DNA from: Microcaldota archaeon | GTDB taxonomy: Archaea > Micrarchaeota > Micrarchaeia > Micrarchaeales > Micrarchaeaceae | Reading direction: 5' to 3' | NCBI GenBank assembly: GCA_027344745.1 | Contig: DAHWIS010000015.1 | Coordinates: 1 to 6,048, forward strand | Length of the DNA stretch: 6,048 nucleotides | Shown here: in pieces, positions 1 to 4,448 of the stretch | Layout: each line of letters begins with the position of its first letter | Numbering within the stretch: position 1 is the stretch's first letter | Position numbers and translations under genes: made by a program | The notes under the pieces: generated by a model | What the model was told of the DNA's origin: nothing | What the model saw: the letters and a program-made list of their open reading frames with translations, nothing else | The model's database searches: none

Positions 1-105
1 CGGTATAGGAGTAGTGGGTGTCCTGGCACACCCGGCGGTATACCGTTGGAACGAACACAGATGGTGCAATGGCGCCAATGGTTGAAACAAATCTTGAAAC
101 CGTGA
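1..105 (+). CDS. tnpB: TnpB (IS605 OrfB) C-terminal end, partial
   Basis: Frame 1 is open from the window edge to a TGA at 103-105 and encodes 34 residues. These include GTPGGIPLERTQ and then WLKQ shortly before the stop. The pattern GG-x-P-(V/L)-E-x(10-12)-K-Q is typical of the poorly conserved tail of TnpB, the RNA-guided nuclease of IS605 elements. The RuvC and zinc-finger regions would lie upstream, off the window, so activity cannot be judged. The tail sits directly before the element's right-end hairpin, which is the usual arrangement. A longer ATG-initiated frame starting at 18 also crosses here but looks like chance. Confidence 0.5.
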   Translation, partial: RYRSSGCPGTPGGIPLERTQMVQWRQWLKQILKP

Positions 106-139
106 GGAACCCCACGAATTTATTCGTGGGAGGATGTCA
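1..139 (+). mobile_element. Right end of an IS200/IS605-family (TnpB) element, truncated by the window start
   Basis: The segment ends in a perfect 9-bp hairpin (CCCACGAAT at 111-119, TT loop, ATTCGTGGG at 122-130), preceded by GGAAC and followed directly by AGGATGTCAG (131-140). A hairpin followed by GGATGTCA is, from family knowledge, the hallmark right end of IS605/IS1341-type elements, where single-stranded DNA transposition and the omegaRNA guide junction occur. The element boundary should lie at about 139-140, so the sequence from about 140 on is host flank. The left end and any tnpA lie outside the window. The boundary base is inferred, not proven. Confidence 0.7.
1..139 (+). ncRNA. 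Probable omegaRNA (TnpB guide RNA) 3' scaffold
   Basis: In IS605 elements the TnpB guide RNA is transcribed across the 3' end of tnpB and the right end, and finishes with the hairpin and a GGATGTCA-like terminus; the guide is the flanking DNA. This segment overlaps the tnpB tail, contains the small palindrome TGGCGCCA (69-76) and ends with the 9-bp hairpin (111-130) and GGATGTCAG. The guide would therefore start at about 140 with ACAACTAATAAAAG. The 5' end of the RNA is unknown and could lie before the window. The call rests on the layout and end motif only. Confidence 0.5.
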
Positions 140-290
140 GACAACTAATAAAAGAGTTATCAATTGGTTTTGGTCTTGGCTTTATCTTGTTGCCGGAGAA
201 GTTAAGACGTTCGGGGATACCGCGACCTTGTCGGCGGAGAGGACCCGAACGGAAAGGTTTATAAGGGCGAAGCCTTTATATCATAACCAG
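140..290. other. Gap with strong folding potential, no convincing gene
   Basis: Between the IS end and the DAHP synthase stop there is no reliable coding frame. The plus strand holds a perfect 8-bp stem (CGTTCGGG 208-215 with CCCGAACG 244-251). It encloses a second stem (CCGC-GAC 220-226 with GTC-G-GCGG 230-237). The tract GAAGTTAAG followed by GGATACCGCGA recalls the 3' half of archaeal 5S rRNA, but the helix that should sit between them is missing. Frame 1 reads open from 106 to a TAA at 262-264, so a fragment of a gene disrupted by the IS cannot be excluded. Identity is unresolved. Confidence 0.35.
260..280. terminator. 9-bp hairpin just past the DAHP synthase stop
   Basis: TATAAGGGC (260-268) pairs with GCCTTTATA (272-280) around a GAA triloop, with one G-U pair when read on the plus strand (an A-C mismatch on the minus strand). 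It lies about 10 bp beyond the minus-strand stop of the DAHP synthase gene. It could be a 3' end or processing hairpin, but there is no T-run on either side. It fits a plus-strand RNA slightly better, so the role is uncertain. Confidence 0.3.
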
Positions 291-1364
291 TTACCTTCTG
301 AGCAGCCTATGTGCATCGAGAATCAATTTCTCAGTCTCATCCCACCCTATGCATGGATCCGTCACCGAGACGCCATACTTGAGGTCCTTTGCGTGCTTTG
401 GGATAGGTTGCGATCCTTCATTTATGTTCGACTCGAGCATGAGCCCTCTTATGCCGGTGTTGCCCCTGAGCATCTGTCCGATTACGTTTTTAAAGACCTT
501 AGACTGCATCCTGTAATCCTTGTTCGAATTTCCATGTGAGCAGTCAATCATTAGCGCGTCGCTTAGCCCGTTTTCCTTGAGCATTGCCTGTGCCTTCCCT
601 ACGCTCGCAGCTTCGTAATTCGGCCCGTGCTCGCCGCCCCTTAGTATTATATGAGTGTCAGGGTTGCCCTTGGTAGTTACTGCGGATACTGTCCCGTTCT
701 GGTCCATTCCTAAAAACCACTGGGGTTTGGATGCGGCAATTACTGCGTGCATTGCTACTGTAATATCTCCCTGCATGCTGTTTTTGAACCCTACCGGCAT
801 TGAGAGTCCCGACGCCATTTGGCGATGCACAGAGGATTGTACGGTTCTTGCACCTATTGCAGCCCATGAGATGATGCCACCAAGATACTGAGGTACAAAC
901 GGGTCTAAGAATTCTGTTCCAGAGAGGAGCCCCATCTCCGCATTCCTCACCAGTATCTCCCTGGCAAGCCTGAGCCCTTTATTGATATTCTCCTTGCCGT
1001 CAAGGTTAGGATCGTATATGAGCCCTTTCCACCCTACAGTTGTCCTCGGTTTTTCGAAATATACGCGTTTTGCTATTATGAAAACGTCATCGACAGCCCT
1101 GCTCAAGGAGAGCAGCCTCTTGGAGTACTCTGCATCCGATTCTATATCGTGTATGGAACACTGGCCCACCACGAGGACTATTCTCTTATCCCTTCCACAT
1201 ATTGATTCTATGATATCGTGCCTTCCACGCGCGACGGTTTCCCTGCCGCGGCTGGTTAGGGGCACCTCCTGCTTCAATACCACAGGGGTTATCAACGGAC
1301 GATATCCGGTTACGTTGCTGTCTTCTATTTTTCTTTTCACAGATTGTGGCATTATAGCATCCAT
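291..1364 (-). CDS. aroF: 3-deoxy-7-phosphoheptulonate (DAHP) synthase, class I-alpha (AroG/AroF type)
   Basis: This cytoplasmic enzyme condenses phosphoenolpyruvate and erythrose 4-phosphate to DAHP, the entry step to the shikimate pathway and aromatic amino acids. The 357-residue length matches the E. coli paralogs (about 350). Family motifs are intact: GQCSIHD at 67-73, RVYFEKPRTTVGWKG at 100-114, IGARTVQSSVHRQMASGLS at 170-188, HIILRGG at 238-244, and IDCSHGNS at 273-280. The four metal ligands known from E. coli AroG are present as Cys69, His277, Glu311 and Asp336. FLDPFVPQY (152-160) and ASGLSMPVGFKN resemble the Tyr-sensitive AroF more than AroG, so aroF is the closest symbol, but allostery is not proven. 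GQCS replaces the usual GPCS. The ATG at 1362-1364 is chosen for length; a second in-frame ATG lies four codons in, and no strong ribosome site separates them. No other aromatic gene is adjacent. Confidence 0.93.
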   Translation of the reverse strand: MDAIMPQSVKRKIEDSNVTGYRPLITPVVLKQEVPLTSRGRETVARGRHDIIESICGRDKRIVLVVGQCSIHDIESDAEYSKRLLSLSRAVDDVFIIAKRVYFEKPRTTVGWKGLIYDPNLDGKENINKGLRLAREILVRNAEMGLLSGTEFLDPFVPQYLGGIISWAAIGARTVQSSVHRQMASGLSMPVGFKNSMQGDITVAMHAVIAASKPQWFLGMDQNGTVSAVTTKGNPDTHIILRGGEHGPNYEAASVGKAQAMLKENGLSDALMIDCSHGNSNKDYRMQSKVFKNVIGQMLRGNTGIRGLMLESNINEGSQPIPKHAKDLKYGVSVTDPCIGWDETEKLILDAHRLLRR

Positions 1365-1370
1365 TTGTCT

Positions 1371-1510
1371 TTTTACCTGTGATTAATGACAGGCAGATAT
1401 GTTAGGAACAGTATGATTGATATCCTTTTTGTACAACCTATCGCTTCTTATCAAATATGGCGTAAAACCCACGCCATTCAGGAGCAGGCAGTTTACCTGT
1501 AATAAATCAG
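1371..1510 (-). promoter_or_regulatory. Structured upstream/leader region of the DAHP synthase gene
   Basis: No clear TATA box lies close to the DAHP synthase start, so transcription may begin near 1630-1660 and give a long leader. The segment holds a near-repeat of TTTACCTGTRATWAAT (plus-strand reading) at 1372-1387 and 1492-1507, exactly 120 bp apart. The copy nearest the start is half of an inverted repeat: CCTGT 1376-1380 with ACAGG 1389-1393, extendable to 7 pairs with one G-U. A separate 7-bp hairpin (ATGGCGT 1457-1463, ACGCCAT 1471-1477) lies between them. This could be an operator or an RNA switch; the sequence alone does not say which. Confidence 0.35.
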
Positions 1511-1599
1511 TAATATCCTCCAGATATCGGGCCGTAATCCGATTCTATTTTATCTGTTACTGCTATGCTACTTAATGGCAGTGTTACGTTGTTCTTCAT
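1507..1599 (-). CDS. Possible 30-codon mini-ORF upstream of DAHP synthase
   Basis: From the ATG at 1597-1599 a 30-residue frame starts MKNNVTLPLSSIAV and ends SGGYY before TGA (1507-1509). It lies on the same strand as the DAHP synthase gene, 142 bp before its start. It ends in two Tyr codons, and its stop overlaps the first copy of the ACAGGTAAA motif. If the TGA is ignored, the frame runs on 22 more codons (FITGKLPAPEWRGFYAIFDK and two more residues) to TAG at 1438-1440. It may be a leader peptide, a decayed small gene or chance. There is no recognisable ribosome site, and an open frame this short is weak evidence. Confidence 0.2.
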   Translation of the reverse strand: MKNNVTLPLSSIAVTDKIESDYGPISGGYY

Positions 1600-1658
1600 T
1601 CTACTACCAAAAACGATGAGACAACACTGCCTTTAAAGGTTTAATGTGGCAAAGTTAA

Positions 1659-1668
1659 GTTATAAAAT
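1659..1668 (-). promoter_or_regulatory. Candidate TATA box for the mini-ORF / DAHP synthase transcript
   Basis: On the minus strand ATTTTATAAC follows directly after the terminator of the upstream gene. Starting about 25 bp downstream (about 1634) would give a 35-nt leader to the mini-ORF and about 270 nt to the DAHP synthase ATG. A second AT-rich element, CCTTTAAAGG (1630-1639), is also possible. The call is based on AT-richness and position only. Confidence 0.25.
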
Positions 1669-1694
1669 AAAAAAGCCTGCCCTTATTGGGCAGG
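1662..1694 (-). terminator. Hairpin plus T-run terminator of the secreted-protein gene
   Basis: On the minus strand a perfect 7-bp GC-rich stem (CCTGCCC / GGGCAGG, 1676-1682 with 1688-1694, 5-nt loop) is followed at once by CTTTTTTATTTTAT. It lies about 27 bp after the stop of the minus-strand gene ending at 1721. The plus-strand side has no T-run, so the orientation is clear. Confidence 0.75.
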
Positions 1695-1720
1695 TTGGGA
1701 TATTGTCCTCTTTATCCTAT

Positions 1721-2221
1721 CTATTTATATCCGTTAGGTTTCGCTAAGGTATTAAAGAAATGTCCAGTGCTGTTCGTGCCCTGATCCATTATTACCTCGT
1801 AGTTGCCCCATACCGAGTACCCGCCAGGGGCCCAATACGAGCTCTGGTTAGCTGTAGAGCCTACCCAGATTATCTTGTAGTGCCATACCGCCCCATCGCC
1901 GCCCGGGACCTTGCCGTTGATTTCGTTGTCGACCCATGCGCCGGCGCAGTAAGTCGCGTTGTTATAGCCGTTATTGTTGCAGTTGATCCATTGCTGATTC
2001 CACTTCATAGCCAACGTGTCGTTAGCGCTTGAACCCAAGCTGGTCACACAACTTTGGCCATAGCCCGACTGCAGGCACCACTGCGCGTATGTGCCGGCGA
2101 AATTATTCGCCTTCCATATGTACCCCGGCATACCGCCAGTGCTCTGCGCTCCAGCAACGCCCGCCAATATTGCAAATGCGGCTAATGCTAGACCTACTCC
2201 TACTAAGCCATTATTCCTCAT
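1721..2221 (-). CDS. Small secreted Trp/Asn/Gly-rich protein with four Cys and four N-glycosylation sequons, function unknown
   Basis: The 166-residue protein begins with a Sec-type signal: MRNNG, a hydrophobic core (residues 6-22) and a likely cut after AGA at about residue 25. The mature part of about 140 residues has no further membrane segment. It has four Cys (49, 58, 81, 92), suggesting two disulfides, four N-x-S/T sequons (N67, N88, N125, N150) and nine Trp. These features fit an extracellular, probably glycosylated beta-rich protein, which is inference. I do not recognise the family. The ATG at 2219-2221 is chosen because GGGTGA (2226-2231) lies 4 nt before it; an in-frame TTG four codons upstream would overlap that site. 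It is monocistronic, with its own promoter and terminator. Confidence 0.8.
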   Translation of the reverse strand: MRNNGLVGVGLALAAFAILAGVAGAQSTGGMPGYIWKANNFAGTYAQWCLQSGYGQSCVTSLGSSANDTLAMKWNQQWINCNNNGYNNATYCAGAWVDNEINGKVPGGDGAVWHYKIIWVGSTANQSSYWAPGGYSVWGNYEVIMDQGTNSTGHFFNTLAKPNGYK

Positions 2222-2279
2222 TGTTTCACCCAATTTATAAATCTTAACTGCAGACTAATTATTTAGCCTTTTCCAATGG

Positions 2280-2287
2280 CTTATATA
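2280..2287 (-). promoter_or_regulatory. TATA-like box of the secreted-protein gene
   Basis: The minus strand reads ACTATATAAGC, about 60 bp before the ATG at 2221. A start about 25 bp downstream gives a leader of about 35 nt carrying the GGGTGA site. A second AT-rich block (ATTTATAAAT near 2233-2242) is too close to the start codon to leave room for that site. Confidence 0.5.
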
Positions 2288-2308
2288 GTTAACGTATATA
2301 CAAGCTAG

Positions 2309-2371
2309 GTACGATTGCATGAATTCTGTTAGGGTCAAAGATTCGCATAACCTGTTAGATATCCTAATTAT
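2309..2371 (+). repeat. Direct repeat R1 (left of the ankyrin gene)
   Basis: This is a ~63-bp copy starting GTACGATTGCATGAATTCTG and ending CTAATTAT. It matches 3302-3365 in the same orientation with about five substitutions and one single-base indel, roughly 90% identity. It lies between the divergent secreted-protein and ankyrin genes, and the two copies bracket the ankyrin gene at a spacing of 993 bp. I see no terminal inverted repeats in it and no tRNA fold. Confidence 0.85.
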
Positions 2372-2498
2372 ATTTTATATATAATATGGGACTAATGAAA
2401 ACCATTCTAAAAGGGACAATTGAATTATTAAGCATTTTGCATCGGTTTATGTGCTTTCTTCAAGTGCCTGCTTGTTTCGAGAATTTCGTAATAATATG

Positions 2499-2506
2499 TA
2501 TAAATA
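2499..2506 (+). promoter_or_regulatory. TATA-like box of the ankyrin gene
   Basis: GTATAAATATT lies 37-44 bp before the ATG at 2543. Transcription would start near 2525-2530, leaving a short leader with AAGGTAGA as a weak ribosome site. The same ATGTATAAATAT string recurs at 3453-3464, downstream of the second direct repeat. Confidence 0.45.
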
Positions 2507-2542
2507 TTTGAATAAACCTTAAAAACCATTAAGGTAGATCGT

Positions 2543-3170
2543 ATGGTCTTTATAAAGAATAAAGAAAGAACAACGGAGTTGATATTAAATATAAAAAAGG
2601 GAGACCTAGCGCATGCCAAGGATCTTATAGAGAATGGTGTAGTAGATGTAAACGCAACAGACAACCAAGGTATGACCGCAATGTTGTGGGCCGAAATGGA
2701 GAGGCACACTGCGATTGCCGAGATTCTTGCAGATAAAGGCGCAGATGTAAACGCGTGTAATATTTATGGAGAGACAGCATTGATGTTAGGTATAGGAAGG
2801 AGAGACATGGAGCACGCAAAATATCTTATAGCGAAAGGCGCGAAGGTAAACGCAAAAGACAATCAAGATATGACTGTACTGATGTATGATGCAAGATATA
2901 ACGTGGACACTGAGCTTACCAAACTTCTTGCAGATAAAGGCGCAGATGTAAACGCAAAGGATAATCAAGGTATGACCGCACTGTTGTGGGCCATAGGAAG
3001 AGGAGACATAGAGCACGCAAAGTATCTTATAGCGAAAGGCGCGAATGTGAACGCAAGGGACAATCATGGTATGACTGCACTGATGTGGGCTAAACTACAA
3101 GGGTTGTCATTCCCTTGAAGACGTAAAACTCCTTACAGAACACGGAGCACGCCTGCATCCTGAAGAATAA
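2543..3170 (+). pseudogene. Ankyrin-repeat protein, frameshifted in its last repeat
   Basis: The gene encodes an N-terminal cap and five ankyrin repeats with the signature D-x-x-G-x-T-A-L-x-x-A ... GADVNA, a protein-binding scaffold probably cytoplasmic since no signal peptide is seen. The uninterrupted frame stops at 3116-3118 after 191 residues, in the middle of a repeat. Shifting frame at GGG 3101-3103 (one G too many) continues as GCHSLEDVKLLTEHGARLHP to TAA at 3168-3170. That completes the repeat and gives a C-terminal cap, for about 208 residues. The repeats alternate: 2 resembles 4 (LADKGADVNA) and 3 resembles 5 (EHAKYLIAKGA). The partner is unknown. The gene stands alone between direct repeats. 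The break may be true decay, a dispensable truncation or a sequence error. Confidence 0.85.
2726..3060 (+). repeat. Internal 201-bp tandem duplication in the ankyrin gene
   Basis: Positions 2726-2754 and 2927-2955 are identical over 29 bases (CTTGCAGATAAAGGCGCAGA onward). The similarity continues through both downstream repeats with period 201 bp, or 67 codons. A two-repeat unit was therefore copied in tandem rather than single repeats being added one by one. Confidence 0.8.
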
Positions 3171-3301
3171 CTAACGAAAGACTATTGCAAGGATTGTTAT
3201 AGATAACCACAACAAGGAGATGGTTGGGTATCGGATTTGATAATACATTATTGGTCGGGGGAAGTTCGACTAAAAGATCGCATTTGCAATCTATAATTCA
3301 A

Positions 3302-3365
3302 GTACGATTGCATGAATTCTGTTAGTGTCAAAGAATTCGCATAACATGTTAAATATTCTAATTAT
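3302..3365 (+). repeat. Direct repeat R2 (right of the ankyrin gene)
   Basis: This second copy of the 2309-2371 repeat starts 132 bp after the restored end of the ankyrin frame. Differences from R1 include GTTAGTGTC for GTTAGGGTC and an extra A in CAAAGAATTCG. No gene begins directly after it. Confidence 0.85.
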
Positions 3366-3409
3366 GTATTAGTCTATTGGAATTATTGGTTTCAATACAT
3401 TAAGGCTTT

Positions 3410-3450
3410 GGAATCCCCTGCCTTCAGGCGTGTGGCCATTTTTGACTTCA
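3410..3450 (+). mobile_element. Possible decayed IS605-type end hairpin
   Basis: GGAATCCCC (3410-3418) is followed by the small stem GCCT-TC-AGGC (3420-3429) and then GTGTGG. Many IS605-type right ends read GGAAYCCC, a stem, then GGG and GGATGTCA; the intact copy at 106-139 shows this layout. Here the outer stem is broken by mismatches and the GGATGTCA terminus is not recognisable. On sequence alone it is only a suggestion of a relic. Confidence 0.25.
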
Positions 3451-3460
3451 TCATGTATAA

Positions 3461-3500
3461 ATATCACCACATTTGTGGTGATATCATTACATAAAAGTAT
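3461..3500. repeat. 24-bp perfect palindrome and repeat S1
   Basis: ATATCACCACA (3461-3471) and TGTGGTGATAT (3474-3484) form 11 perfect pairs around TT. The following ATTACATAAAAGTA is identical to bases found upstream of the GNAT-like gene (4375-4414). The palindrome abuts ATGTATAAATAT on the plus strand. It therefore sits where a repressor would block a promoter, or could be a 5' RNA hairpin. Confidence 0.7.
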
Positions 3501-3730
3501 TGGATGTATGCACAAAGGAGAAGTGTTTCCTGCGGGTATCACCGTCTAATCGGTTTCGTCGGTTATATGATAACAAATACATAGATAGATACAATGAGTT
3601 ATCTGCTTGCGTACATTTGCAACTATCGTTTATAATTGTTGCACAGAAATTATTTCCTGCTATCTTTCCCTTGCCCTTTGTTGCATACGCAACTACACCT
3701 GCAGATTACTATGATTTTGGGCAAAAGGGC
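3501..3730. other. Stretch without a convincing gene
   Basis: A plus-strand frame with a TTG start at 3500 runs 92 codons to 3778 but ends antisense to the GNAT-like gene and has no ribosome site or known motif. A minus-strand frame of about 65 codons reads back from near 3695 but has no start codon. A 26-codon ATG frame begins at 3504. None can be supported as a gene; the stretch may be decayed sequence. Confidence 0.3.
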
Positions 3731-4375
3731 TTACGCGTATCCGGAATATGCTTCGACAAGCTTCTTGTCGGCCCTTAAGTATTTCGAAGCGAGAATTAAT
3801 TGGGTTTTTGCAGAATATATTTTTCCCCTTTCCACGCTTCGTGTTATAAACGACATACCAAGGCGCAGATCGAATAATTCTCCTTCTTTCGTATAGGCAT
3901 TTGCAGCCACCTCATGGAAAAATATATTCTTTTCCGCGAATTCCGATAGTATTTTTGTAAATGACCCATAGATTGCGCTGACCGCGTCAGTATGTCTGTA
4001 CTCTTTTTTAAGGAATACCATTGTTATGTACATATAGCACCTGCTTCCGGGTTTCAACTCTGGGATGTTCTCGATGGCTATGTCACCGTCTATCATGGTG
4101 CCTCCCTTTATGCATCTGAACGTCTTCTCGTCCAACGGCACGAACGACCAATAGCCCGCTATGTCATTGCTATCGCAATCCATTATTACAGTGATAGTAA
4201 AAGGGTACCTGCTTCGTATGGCCACCCATTTTTCGGTATCGCCTTCTTCCCTTTCCGTAAGGGCAGGTATGGAAGCGTAATCAAAAGATGTCAACTTATC
4301 TATCAGACCGGCAATGCTGCATCCCAAAGATTTTGCGGCTTCGGCGGCGTTCAGGAAATACAAGTTATTTGCCAT
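3731..4375 (-). CDS. GNAT-like acyltransferase domain protein, degenerate (tentative)
   Basis: The 214-residue soluble protein has no signal peptide. The middle and C-terminal parts follow the order of a GNAT acyltransferase fold. GYWSFVPLDEKTF (74-86) is a likely central strand pair. YMYITMVFLKKEYRH (114-128) followed by a helix resembles the strand and helix that bind acyl-CoA. FHEVAANAYTKEGELFDLRLGM (153-174) resembles the late strand-helix with a terminal LGM/LGF. The classical R/Q-x-x-G-x-G/A loop is absent, so activity and substrate are unknown. The first 30 residues (AAEAAKSLGCSIAGLIDKL) could be a helix-turn-helix or just an N-terminal helix. The ATG at 4373-4375 has GGTG 5 nt upstream. 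It follows the decarboxylase gene on the same strand by 73 bp but has its own TATA-like box. Confidence 0.5.
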   Translation of the reverse strand: MANNLYFLNAAEAAKSLGCSIAGLIDKLTSFDYASIPALTEREEGDTEKWVAIRSRYPFTITVIMDCDSNDIAGYWSFVPLDEKTFRCIKGGTMIDGDIAIENIPELKPGSRCYMYITMVFLKKEYRHTDAVSAIYGSFTKILSEFAEKNIFFHEVAANAYTKEGELFDLRLGMSFITRSVERGKIYSAKTQLILASKYLRADKKLVEAYSGYA

Positions 4376-4414
4376 ATCAACACCATATTTGTGGTTATAT
4401 TATTACATAAAAGT
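4375..4414. repeat. Repeat S2 in the 5' leader of the GNAT-like gene
   Basis: TATCAACACCATATTTGTGG through ATTACATAAAAGTA matches 3462-3499 in the same orientation with a 2-base gap and a few changes. The palindrome is imperfect here (ACCA with TGGT arms). It occupies the space between the gene's TATA-like box and its ATG, and includes the GGTG ribosome site. Confidence 0.7.
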
Positions 4415-4423
4415 AGAAATATG

Positions 4424-4434
4424 CTTATATTTAA
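4424..4434 (-). promoter_or_regulatory. TATA-like box of the GNAT-like gene
   Basis: The minus strand reads TTAAATATAAG about 50 bp before the ATG at 4375. A start about 25 bp downstream would fall inside repeat S2. The gene can therefore be transcribed independently of the decarboxylase gene upstream. Confidence 0.45.
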
Positions 4435-4448
4435 GTGCATTTGGCGCA

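Noticed and set aside
160..252. A 5S rRNA gene
   Set aside because: Only two short stretches resemble 5S. The helix between them and a matching 5' half are missing, so it is reported only as a structured segment.
18..539. 173-codon plus-strand frame starting near the window edge
   Set aside because: It runs through the IS end hairpin and then antisense through the conserved 3' part of the DAHP synthase gene, with no recognisable motif.
982..1386. 134-codon plus-strand frame
   Set aside because: It is antisense to the DAHP synthase gene, whose conserved motifs prove the minus-strand reading.
2309..2371. R1/R2 as a tRNA gene fragment or CRISPR repeat
   Set aside because: There is no cloverleaf or T-loop motif, and only two copies nearly 1 kb apart, so neither fits.
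3500..3778. 92-codon plus-strand frame with a TTG start
   Set aside because: It has no ribosome site or family motif, and its last 48 bases are antisense to the GNAT-like gene.
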